From positions 1 to 11,870 of the forward strand of contig CAYITQ010000017.1 in the NCBI GenBank assembly GCA_964366335.1: DNA of 11,870 bases, read 5' to 3'. How positions within the stretch are numbered: position 1 is the stretch's first letter; the number at the start of each line of letters is the position of its first letter. The notes beneath the pieces were generated by a model that worked only from the letters and a program-made list of their open reading frames with translations, made no database searches and had not been told where the DNA came from. This DNA comes from JACRNA01 sp964366335. GTDB taxonomy: Bacteria > Patescibacteriota > Microgenomatia > CAZETR01 > Amesbacteraceae. Below are positions 1 to 5,756 of the stretch, piece by piece. The position numbers and the translations under genes are program-made.

Positions 1-1824
1 TCCGTATCGGGACCCGTAAAATCAATAATGAAAAGAGTGGATAATCTGCAAAAAATTGGCAGTTTGGCATCGACAATTGCAAAGTCACAAGATTTGATCG
101 CGATGAAGAAAATATTGACTGATTCTCAGACCGAAATCGGAGGCATCAGACAGGATATACAAAAAGTAGGTTGGGTGAAAAATTTACCGTTAGTAAGAAA
201 TTATTATGCGGATGGGATTTCTGTATTGGGTGCCACTGACGATGTGGTAGATGCCGCGAAAATTGCCATCGACGGAATTGCCCCGTATGCCGATGTTATC
301 GGATTAAAGGGTTTGGCAACGACTGGCGATGGGGCCAAAACTGCGGCAGACAGAATTAGCTTTATTGTCGAGACACTAGATAAACTAAAACCTCAGCTTT
401 CGGAAATCGGAGATAAATTATCTTCCGCTAAAGTAAAAATAGACAAAGTTGACCCGATGAGGTACCCTATGGCATATAAGGGAAAATCCATTAGGCCTCA
501 GATTATCCAAGCTATTACTTTATTAGATCAAGCATCCGCCTTGGTGAACGATGCCAAACCGATTCTAGAAGCCGCCCCTTATTTATTAGGCAAGGACAAG
601 TCAATAAAATATTTATTATTGTTTCAAAATGAAGCAGAATTACGCCCTACGGGCGGATTTTTGACCGGATACGCGGTGATTGAAGTCAACAAAGGCAAAA
701 TTTCGACATTGCAGTCGGATGATATTTACAAGCTGGATGAAAAGTTTCCGAAGAGAATTCCCGCTCCCGAGCCAATCAAAAAATATCATCCCAATGTGCC
801 ATATTGGTATATGCGTGATCAAAACTTGTCTCCGGACTTTCGGTCTTCCATGGATACATTCATGACCAATTATGATTTGACAGGATCACCGAAAGTGGAT
901 GGGGTAATCGCGGTAACAACCAAGGTTTTGGTTGATTTGCTGAAAGTCACGGGGAAAATTGGTGTTCCGGGTTTTGGTAATTTCAGTGCCGAAAATGATC
1001 CGCGGTGTAATTGTCCGTCAGCTTTTTATGAACTTCAGATGTTGGCCGGATCAGAAGAACCAGTGATCTGGGACTCTGTTTCAGGAAAAATTATTCTGGC
1101 TCCGGCCAATTATGGCAACAGAAAATTATTCTTGGGACCGGTCATGTATTCGGTTTTGGCCAATGTCATGGCCCAACCAAAAGCTAAATTTCCCGAACTG
1201 TTTAACACGATCTTGAGTTTGATTTCCGGTAAACAAATACTGATGTATTCCTTTGATCCTGCCGCCCAATCCGCCGTAGAAGCCTTTAATATGGCCGGAA
1301 GAGTGAGGGAAGTATCGGCCGATGAGGATTATTTGATGGTGGTAGATACTAATTTTTCCGGAGGCAAGACCAATATCTGGGTACGCTATGAAGCCAGTCA
1401 AAACATTGAAATTGGTGGTGACGGATCAGTAACGAAGACGGTTACACTCAATTACACCAATCCTCAGGAAGGCTCGGTAACAATAGAAAGTGGCCGGAGA
1501 TTGAATGGAATGTTCCGTGATTGGGTCAGAATCTATGTTCCCAAAGGCAGTACGCTTGTAGAATCCAAAGGATTTGAGACAGGTGAGGCGGTGGGTGAAG
1601 ACTTGGGAAAAACCATATTTGAAGGTTTCTTTACTTTAGCTCCTCTAAACGTCAAATCAATAACCTTGAAATACAAATTACCATTTAAAACAAAATCGCC
1701 CTACAAAATGCTAGTTCAGAAGCAAGGCGGAGCCAAGGATTTTGTCTATAAGACCAAAATAAATGGTAAAAGTTTACCAGAATTTATACTAGACAAAGAT
1801 CTCGAACATGCATTCGTATACTGA
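1..1824 (+). CDS. DUF4012 domain protein, 5' end outside window
   Basis: This is a large envelope-associated protein of the DUF4012 family, common in CPR and some Gram-positive bacteria; its biochemical role is unknown. The frame is open from base 1, and the first in-frame ATG is at 28. Family members usually begin with a membrane anchor, which is not visible after that ATG, so the true start probably lies upstream. Numbering from the ATG at 28, residues 1-190 are mostly helical. The family signature follows at about 194-225 (LLLFQNEAELRPTGGF). After a long mixed region, a beta-rich C-terminal part begins near 430 (DYLMVVDTNFSGGKTN) and resembles an extracellular domain. The stop at 1822-1824 lies inside recO, a 17-bp overlap, so the two genes are probably co-transcribed. 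Family call is firm; extracytoplasmic location is inferred from family habit. Confidence 0.85.
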   Translation, partial: SVSGPVKSIMKRVDNLQKIGSLASTIAKSQDLIAMKKILTDSQTEIGGIRQDIQKVGWVKNLPLVRNYYADGISVLGATDDVVDAAKIAIDGIAPYADVIGLKGLATTGDGAKTAADRISFIVETLDKLKPQLSEIGDKLSSAKVKIDKVDPMRYPMAYKGKSIRPQIIQAITLLDQASALVNDAKPILEAAPYLLGKDKSIKYLLLFQNEAELRPTGGFLTGYAVIEVNKGKISTLQSDDIYKLDEKFPKRIPAPEPIKKYHPNVPYWYMRDQNLSPDFRSSMDTFMTNYDLTGSPKVDGVIAVTTKVLVDLLKVTGKIGVPGFGNFSAENDPRCNCPSAFYELQMLAGSEEPVIWDSVSGKIILAPANYGNRKLFLGPVMYSVLANVMAQPKAKFPELFNTILSLISGKQILMYSFDPAAQSAVEAFNMAGRVREVSADEDYLMVVDTNFSGGKTNIWVRYEASQNIEIGGDGSVTKTVTLNYTNPQEGSVTIESGRRLNGMFRDWVRIYVPKGSTLVESKGFETGEAVGEDLGKTIFEGFFTLAPLNVKSITLKYKLPFKTKSPYKMLVQKQGGAKDFVYKTKINGKSLPEFILDKDLEHAFVY

Positions 1825-2353
1825 CGAGGGAATCGTCATCAAAAGGCACAATTTTGGTGAGGCAGATAAAATCATTACACTCTATACCAAGTCTCATGGC
1901 AAAATTACGCTCATGGCTCGAGGTATCCGTAAACTAATATCAAAGCGGGCAGGGTCTTTAGATTTATTTAATAAAGTTATTTTTCAGGGCGTATCCGGAC
2001 GCGGTGAGATGGATACTCTAACTGAAGTCAAGTTACTAACTGACTTTTCAAACTGGAAAAAACATTTGGGACGGGTAAATATTGCTTATCAATTGTGCGA
2101 AATGATAGATAAATTAACTCCGGACCGCCAACCTCATCCGGAGATTTATTCCATTCTCTCTCTATCTTTATCTAAAATCTCATCTCTCGGCGTTGACTGG
2201 GAATTGAAAATTGAAAATTGTAAATTGAAAATTCTGACCGAATTAGGATATTGGAAATTCGGGCAGACGTATGATGGGGATATCAACGATCTGGTTGAGT
2301 CCCTCTCTGAGCGCCCCCTCCATGCTCACAAAATCCTGCGCATGTTAAAATAA
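1808..2353 (+). CDS. recO: RecO, DNA repair and recombination mediator, short form
   Basis: RecO helps load RecA on SSB-coated single-stranded DNA in RecF-pathway gap repair and anneals complementary strands. The N-terminal OB-fold is clear: residues 1-80 carry DEGIVIKRHNFGEADKIITL, then a KITLMARGIRK strand-turn and the KRAGSLDLFN segment. The rest is a short helical domain ending in ELGYW. At 181 residues it is well below the usual 230-250 and lacks the four-cysteine zinc finger of many RecO proteins; short RecO is known in CPR. Residues 133-142 (ELKIENCKLKI region) are encoded by a heptanucleotide repeat and may be an insertion. The last 14 residues (RPLHAHKILRMLK) recur at the end of the next gene. 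It overlaps the DUF4012 gene by 17 bp, with no Shine-Dalgarno sequence, so translational coupling is likely. The next gene starts 4 bp after its stop. Confidence 0.87.
   Translation: MHSYTDEGIVIKRHNFGEADKIITLYTKSHGKITLMARGIRKLISKRAGSLDLFNKVIFQGVSGRGEMDTLTEVKLLTDFSNWKKHLGRVNIAYQLCEMIDKLTPDRQPHPEIYSILSLSLSKISSLGVDWELKIENCKLKILTELGYWKFGQTYDGDINDLVESLSERPLHAHKILRMLK
2203..2233 (+). repeat. Heptanucleotide tandem repeat inside recO
   Basis: Four tandem copies of ATTGAAA (the third is ATTGTAA) followed by a partial ATT occupy 2203-2233. They lie in frame in recO and encode the Lys/Ile-rich stretch before the conserved LGY turn. Similar AATTGAAA-type repeats are, from memory, scattered in CPR genomes. 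The copy here may be an in-frame insertion adding about eight residues to a surface helix. Confidence 0.7.
2312..2353 (+). repeat. recO 3'-end repeat, copy 1
   Basis: The last 13 sense codons and stop of recO form one copy of a duplicated segment. The second copy is at 3147-3191, at the end of the BRO/DinD-like gene. Both begin with the identical 11-mer CGCCCCCTCCA (2312-2322 and 3147-3157), in the same codon phase. Over 39 aligned bases 29 match, and 23 of the first 27. Confidence 0.8.
2346..2351 (+). promoter_or_regulatory. Possible -10 box for the BRO/DinD-like gene
   Basis: TAAAAT overlaps the recO stop and is followed by 6 nt (AATTGT) and the ATG at 2358. The spacing would place the transcript start at or next to the ATG, giving a leaderless mRNA. 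No good -35 is visible (best is TGCTCA at 2323-2328, 17 bp upstream). The call rests mainly on its likeness to the other promoters in the window. Confidence 0.4.
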
Positions 2354-2357
2354 TTGT

Positions 2358-3191
2358 ATGGATTTAGCCATATTCCATGGAAAAACAATCCGGCGTGTTA
2401 TCCACAATAACGAGTGGTGGTTTGTGATTATTGATATTGTTGAGGTTCTAACTGATTCTACAAATCCAAAACAGTACATTAAGAACATGCTCAATCGTGA
2501 CGAGGAGCTTGCCAAAGGGTGGGTTCAAATTGAACACCCCCTTTTGATAGAGACGGCGGGCGGTAAACAAAGAATCAGATGTGCTAATACAGAAGGCGTT
2601 TTTCGAATTGTTCAATCTATAACCTCCCCCAAAGCAGAACCATTTAAGCGTTGGTTAGCACGTGTGGGGTATGAGAGAATTCAAGAAATAGAAGATCCTG
2701 AATTGGCAACAAAAAGAACGAGAGCTTTGTATAAAGCCAAAGGATATTCAGATGATTGGATTGAAAAACGAATGCGTGGAATAGCCATTCGTGAAGAATT
2801 AACCGACGAATGGAGAAAAAGAAATGTGGGCTTGGATAGAGAATACGCTATTTTGACAGCCGAAATTTCCAAAGCCACGTTTGGAATGATTCCATCCCAA
2901 TACAGAAAATTCAAAGGTCTGGTTCAGGAAAATCTACGTGACCATATGGACGATATGGAACTCATTTTTGCAATGTTGGGCGAAGCTTCCACAACACGAA
3001 TTACCAAAGCACGTGACACCAAAGGTTTTCCTCAAAATAAACAAGCTGCCCGTGAAGGTGGAAATATTGCTGGAAGAGCGAGAAAAGAGTTGGAACAAAA
3101 ATCCGGACAAAAAGTTTCCACCCCCAAAAACTTTCTTCAATCCAAACGCCCCCTCCACTCCCACAAGATCCTGGCAAAGCTCAAATTATAA
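2358..3191 (+). CDS. BRO-N / DinD-like protein carrying a recO-like C-terminal tail
   Basis: This 277-residue protein has an N-terminal BRO-N (prophage antirepressor) domain at about residues 1-105, with WWFVIIDIVEVLTDS near the start and SPKAEPFKRWLARVGYERI near 90-108. The C-terminal half (about 120-262) has the pattern of E. coli DinD and related chromosomal antirepressors: FKGLVQENLRDHMDDMEL, then AAREGGNIAGRARKELEQ. BRO-N domains bind DNA, and E. coli DinD is an SOS-induced protein reported to modulate RecA filaments; which role applies here is unknown. Family members typically end soon after a segment like TPKNFL. Here that is followed by SKRPLHSHKILAKLKL, which matches the recO C-terminus and is coded with C-ending codons unlike the AT-rich body. 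The gene starts 4 bp after recO and its stop interlocks with that of the convergent small gene in TTATAA (3186-3191). It looks like an acquired gene between recO and glyS. Confidence 0.85.
   Translation: MDLAIFHGKTIRRVIHNNEWWFVIIDIVEVLTDSTNPKQYIKNMLNRDEELAKGWVQIEHPLLIETAGGKQRIRCANTEGVFRIVQSITSPKAEPFKRWLARVGYERIQEIEDPELATKRTRALYKAKGYSDDWIEKRMRGIAIREELTDEWRKRNVGLDREYAILTAEISKATFGMIPSQYRKFKGLVQENLRDHMDDMELIFAMLGEASTTRITKARDTKGFPQNKQAAREGGNIAGRARKELEQKSGQKVSTPKNFLQSKRPLHSHKILAKLKL
3147..3191 (+). repeat. recO 3'-end repeat, copy 2
   Basis: This is the divergent copy of the recO 3' end, read in frame as the tail of the BRO/DinD-like gene (RPLHSHKILAKLKL, stop TAA). It starts with the same 11-mer as copy 1, 835 bp further on. 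It fits either a displaced recO end left when a gene inserted there, or a tail gained by recombination. Confidence 0.75.
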
Positions 3192-3434
3192 AAGTGGAAT
3201 GTTAAGTTCTTGTTCTTTACCCGCGATTGTCTCCATAAGAACAATTGCCGCTCCTTCAGGCCCGTCTAGTTCCAAAGCCTTCATGTATGCAGCCACTAAA
3301 TCTTGTGGAAACACACTAACACTAGCTTCTCCGCAACATCGTTCTACACCCCGACCATTCCCAGCTGCACACCATCCTCCTTCACAATGCTTGGGTTCAA
3401 ACCCTGATCCATTAAAAAGACACAATTTTGCCAT
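3186..3434 (-). CDS. Small cysteine-containing protein, unknown function
   Basis: I do not recognise this protein. Started at the ATG at 3434-3432 it has 82 residues; an in-frame GTG lies two codons upstream (3440) but sits directly against the -10 box, so the ATG is preferred. Cysteines are at 5, 17, 22, 33 and 34, within FNGSGFEP, HCEGGWC and VERCCGEA. This Gly/Cys-rich N-terminal half could bind a metal or form disulphides. The C-terminal half (about 40-82) looks helical and acidic, with DLVAAYMKALELDGPEG. There is no signal peptide or membrane segment. Support for a real gene comes from a TTGACA-N16-TAAAAT promoter placed exactly for it, and from its opposing strand showing no plausible protein. 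Its stop interlocks with that of the BRO/DinD-like gene, and it is divergent from glyS. Confidence 0.65.
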   Translation of the reverse strand: MAKLCLFNGSGFEPKHCEGGWCAAGNGRGVERCCGEASVSVFPQDLVAAYMKALELDGPEGAAIVLMETIAGKEQELNIPLL

Positions 3435-3440
3435 ATCCAC

Positions 3441-3468
3441 ATTTTACACACGAAATTGCCAGTGTCAA
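3441..3468 (-). promoter_or_regulatory. Near-consensus promoter of the small minus-strand gene
   Basis: On the minus strand TTGACA (3468-3463) is followed by 16 nt and TAAAAT (3446-3441). The ATG at 3434 is 6 nt past the -10 box, so transcription should begin at or beside the start codon and give a leaderless mRNA. The -35 overlaps the proposed glyS -35 on the other strand. Confidence 0.75.
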
Positions 3469-3490
3469 CTATCAAAAAATTTGATAACAT
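3462..3490 (+). promoter_or_regulatory. Proposed glyS promoter
   Basis: GTGTCA (3462-3467), a 17-nt spacer and TAACAT (3485-3490) stand 7 nt before the glyS ATG at 3498. Each box matches 4-5 of 6 consensus positions. No Shine-Dalgarno sequence is present, so the message is probably leaderless. The region is shared with the divergent promoter of the small minus-strand gene, so the two may exclude each other. Confidence 0.5.
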
Positions 3491-3497
3491 ATAGGCC

Positions 3498-4769
3498 ATG
3501 GACTTAATGGAAAAGATTGTCAGTCTTTGTAAGAGGCGGGGATTTGTGTACCCGGGATCGGAAATTTATGGTGGACTTTCCAATTCCTGGGATTTTGGAC
3601 CCATTGGAGCTCAACTTAAAAAGAATATTAAGGATTTGTGGTGGAAGACCTTTGTCGAACAACGAGATGACGTTTTGGGTCTTGATGCCGCCATTATTAT
3701 GAATCCCAAAGTTTGGGAAGCCTCTGGTCATGTTGCCGGTTTTTCTGACCCTTTGGTTGAATGTAAATCTTGTCACAATAGATTTAGGGCAGATTATGTA
3801 GATATTAAAGAAAAATGTCCAACTTGCACTGAGAAAAATTGGAGTGAAGTCAAGAACTTTAACTTAATGTTGAAAACTCAACTTGGGGCAGTCGAAGGAT
3901 CTTCTAATACTGCTTACTTGCGTCCAGAAACAGCACAAGGACAATTTGTAGATTTCAAGAATGTATTATCGACTAACCCAAAGAAATTACCATTTGGTAT
4001 TGCCCAAATGGGAAAGGCGTTTAGAAACGAAATAACTACTGGAAACTTTTTGTTTAGGGTCAGGGAACTCGAACAAATGGAGATCGAGTATTTTATTGAG
4101 GAAAAAGATTGGCAAGAGATGTTTGAACTTTGGCGCAACGAAATGTGGAATTGGTTTGATTTAGTTGGATTGGATACTACTAAAATTCATGAACACGAAA
4201 TTGAAGATGGGGAAAGAGCCCATTATTCAAAAAGAACAATTGATTTTGAATTTGATTATCCTTTTGGTCAAAAAGAATTGTATGGACTTGCGTATAGAAC
4301 TGATTACGATTTAAAGAAACATCAAGAAGCCTCAGGGCAAGATTTATCGTATGAAGGAGTGGTCCCTCATGTCATTGAACCGACCTGGGGAGTAGACCGT
4401 ACTTTTTTGGCAGTCATGCTTTCGGCATATTGTGAAGATGGAGATAGAATAGTTTTGAAATTAAATCCCAAGATTGCCTCGTATAAAGTGGCTGTATTCC
4501 CATTGGTTAGAAACAAAAAAGAGATTACAAAAAAAGCCGAAGATGTTTATAAAGATTTGAAAAAGAACTTTGCAGCGGTTTGGGATGACCGGGGGAATAT
4601 TGGCAAGAGATATTATTCTCAGGACGAGATTGGGACGCCATGGTGTGTGACAGTAGACTATCAGACATTGGAAGACGAAACGGTGACAGTCCGCGACCGT
4701 GACACAGCTACCCAAGAACGCATTGCAATAAAAGACCTTGACAGTTATTTTCAAAATAAGCTAAAGTAG
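3498..4769 (+). CDS. glyS: Glycyl-tRNA synthetase, single-chain alpha2 type
   Basis: This enzyme charges tRNA-Gly with glycine using ATP. It is the dimeric single-polypeptide type (class IIa, as in archaea, eukaryotes and many Gram-positives), not the alpha2beta2 type. Class II signatures are clear: the N-terminal RRGFVYPGSEIYGGLSNSWD, motif 2 at F175-R-N-E178 with the following flipping loop and FRVRELEQMEIEYF, and motif 3 at G298-V-D-R-T302 after VIEPTW. A zinc-ribbon-like insert has cysteines at 89, 92, 107 and 110. The anticodon-binding domain starts near ASYKVAVFPLVRNKK (about 330). At 423 residues it is slightly short for the family (about 450-500). The ATG at 3498 is chosen because a -10-like box ends 7 nt before it; a second ATG follows at 3507. 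The next gene begins 4 bp after the stop. Confidence 0.95.
   Translation: MDLMEKIVSLCKRRGFVYPGSEIYGGLSNSWDFGPIGAQLKKNIKDLWWKTFVEQRDDVLGLDAAIIMNPKVWEASGHVAGFSDPLVECKSCHNRFRADYVDIKEKCPTCTEKNWSEVKNFNLMLKTQLGAVEGSSNTAYLRPETAQGQFVDFKNVLSTNPKKLPFGIAQMGKAFRNEITTGNFLFRVRELEQMEIEYFIEEKDWQEMFELWRNEMWNWFDLVGLDTTKIHEHEIEDGERAHYSKRTIDFEFDYPFGQKELYGLAYRTDYDLKKHQEASGQDLSYEGVVPHVIEPTWGVDRTFLAVMLSAYCEDGDRIVLKLNPKIASYKVAVFPLVRNKKEITKKAEDVYKDLKKNFAAVWDDRGNIGKRYYSQDEIGTPWCVTVDYQTLEDETVTVRDRDTATQERIAIKDLDSYFQNKLK
4738..4767 (+). promoter_or_regulatory. Promoter inside the glyS 3' end
   Basis: TTGACA (4738-4743), 18 nt, and TAAAGT (4762-4767, overlapping the start of the glyS stop codon) stand 6 nt before the ATG at 4774. 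The layout matches the other leaderless-type promoters in the window and would let the membrane-anchored gene be expressed apart from glyS. Confidence 0.6.
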
Positions 4770-4773
4770 ACAG

Positions 4774-5271
4774 ATGAAAGATCTTTGGCCGATAATCGCC
4801 GCTGTCGTAATATTGCTTGCCGCTTCTTCGGTAATTTATGTAGCCAAGAAAAACGGAGGAGAACTACCCAAACCATCGCCCAACCCCTCTCCGGCTGTTG
4901 TAGTTCAGCTTTCCGATGAAAAACAGCCAAAAGTGAGTATGCAATTTGATGCCAAGGGCAATTATGTGACTGTCACTATTTCCAACTTGCATGCCGACCA
5001 GCTGGAATACAATCTGATTTATGACGCCACAGTCAAGGGTAATCAAATACAGACAGGTGTCAACGCTTCAACTTCGGTCAAAGGCAAATCAACTTATACT
5101 CAAAAACAATTATTGGGCAGTGAATCCAGTGGTAAATTTACTTATCACACCAATATCAAAAATGCGGTTATGGAGCTGACACTCCGCGACGAAAGCCGTT
5201 CCTCCGTCTTCTCCGCTACTTATCCCTTCACCGTTTCTTCAGGCAAATCTTCTGAATTGAAAGCAAATTAA
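4774..5271 (+). CDS. Membrane-anchored protein with beta-rich extracytoplasmic domain, unknown
   Basis: I do not recognise a named family. The 165-residue protein has one N-terminal membrane segment at about residues 4-23 (LWPIIAAVVILLAASSVIYV) followed by KK, so the C-terminal part should lie outside the membrane. A Pro/Ser linker follows at about 30-40 (PKPSPNPSPA). Residues 45-160 alternate hydrophobic and polar residues as in a beta-sandwich (VSMQFDAKGNYVTVTISNL; NAVMELTLRDES). No lipobox, cysteine or catalytic motif is visible. It starts 4 bp after glyS, but a TTGACA-N18-TAAAGT promoter within glyS could drive it alone. A 77-bp spacer separates it from mraZ. A small surface or wall-facing protein is the most that can be inferred. 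Confidence 0.75.
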   Translation: MKDLWPIIAAVVILLAASSVIYVAKKNGGELPKPSPNPSPAVVVQLSDEKQPKVSMQFDAKGNYVTVTISNLHADQLEYNLIYDATVKGNQIQTGVNASTSVKGKSTYTQKQLLGSESSGKFTYHTNIKNAVMELTLRDESRSSVFSATYPFTVSSGKSSELKAN

Positions 5272-5296
5272 CAATTTTCTTCGTCTTTTGTTTGTC

Positions 5297-5325
5297 TTGA
5301 CATGGCTATTTAAATGGTAGATAGT
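5297..5325 (+). promoter_or_regulatory. Proposed dcw cluster promoter
   Basis: TTGACA (5297-5302), 17 nt and GATAGT (5320-5325) precede mraZ; initiation near 5332 would give a leader of about 17 nt. The -10 overlaps the MraZ-type repeats, as expected for autorepression. An alternative -10, TATAAA at 5338-5343, lies only 5 nt before the ATG but has no good -35. Confidence 0.6.
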
Positions 5326-5351
5326 GGTATGAAGTGGTATAAAGTGGTATG
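5313..5351 (+). promoter_or_regulatory. MraZ operator: four 10-bp direct repeats
   Basis: The core TGGTA occurs at 5315-5319, 5325-5329, 5335-5339 and 5345-5349, exactly one helical turn apart. The last three copies share AGTGGTAT, and the fourth runs into the mraZ start codon. Known MraZ sites have the same design: about 10-bp-spaced TGGGN repeats in E. coli and AAAGTGK-type repeats in Mycoplasma. The repeats overlap the predicted -10 box, so MraZ binding should block transcription of the cluster. Confidence 0.8.
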
Positions 5352-5756
5352 TTTATCGGACGATACAATCATCATCTCGAGGAAAAAGGGCGATTATCAA
5401 TCCCCAAGAAATTTCGTGCCCAATTAGAAAATGGCGCAATCTTAAGTCAGGGACTAGACGGTTGTCTATTTCTTTATCCCAGGCCCGCTTGGATGGAACT
5501 CGTTGACAAGCTAAATCAAATGCCCCTGACCAGAGCCGATTCGCGCAATTTTTTGCGAGGCCTCAGTTATGGGGCCACCGAAGTAGAGATAGATTCATTG
5601 GGAAGAGTTTTAATCCCCGACTATCTAAGGAATTTTGCCCAAATAAAGTCTGACTGTGTCGTGGCGGGTGCGGTAGACCGTATAGAAATCTGGGACACCG
5701 AAACGTTCGAAAAGTTTAACACCAAAATTAGTAAGCAACCCAAAGATTTTATATGA
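5349..5756 (+). CDS. mraZ: MraZ, transcriptional regulator of the division/cell-wall cluster
   Basis: MraZ is a DNA-binding repressor that forms ring oligomers and controls the dcw operon. At 135 residues it is near the usual length (about 140-150). Two SpoVT/AbrB-like half-domains are present: the first with EEKGRLSIPKKFR at residues 11-23, the second with DSLGRVLIPDYLR at residues 82-94. The opening MFIGRYNHHLEEKGR is typical and supports the start at 5349. The upstream repeats with TGGTA cores at 10-bp spacing are its likely operator. The gene ends in a 4-bp ATGA overlap with rsmH, indicating coupled translation. Confidence 0.96.
   Translation: MFIGRYNHHLEEKGRLSIPKKFRAQLENGAILSQGLDGCLFLYPRPAWMELVDKLNQMPLTRADSRNFLRGLSYGATEVEIDSLGRVLIPDYLRNFAQIKSDCVVAGAVDRIEIWDTETFEKFNTKISKQPKDFI

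Noticed and set aside
2312..3157. Insertion sequence or integron-like element bounded by the 11-bp repeat
   Set aside because: There is no transposase, integrase or terminal inverted repeat, and the repeat extends as coding similarity to recO, so a simple mobile element call is unsupported.
3435..3440. GTG start of the small minus-strand gene
   Set aside because: It abuts the -10 box, so a transcript from that promoter would begin downstream of it; the ATG at 3434 fits the expected transcript start.
2938..3507. 189-codon plus-strand open frame across the BRO gene end and the small gene
   Set aside because: It overlaps the BRO coding region in another frame, is low-complexity and Pro/Ser/Thr-rich, and runs antisense to the better supported small minus-strand gene with its own promoter.
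5272..5348. Terminator or RNA element between the 4774 gene and mraZ
   Set aside because: No stable stem is visible; the spacer is accounted for by the promoter and the 10-bp MraZ-type repeats.
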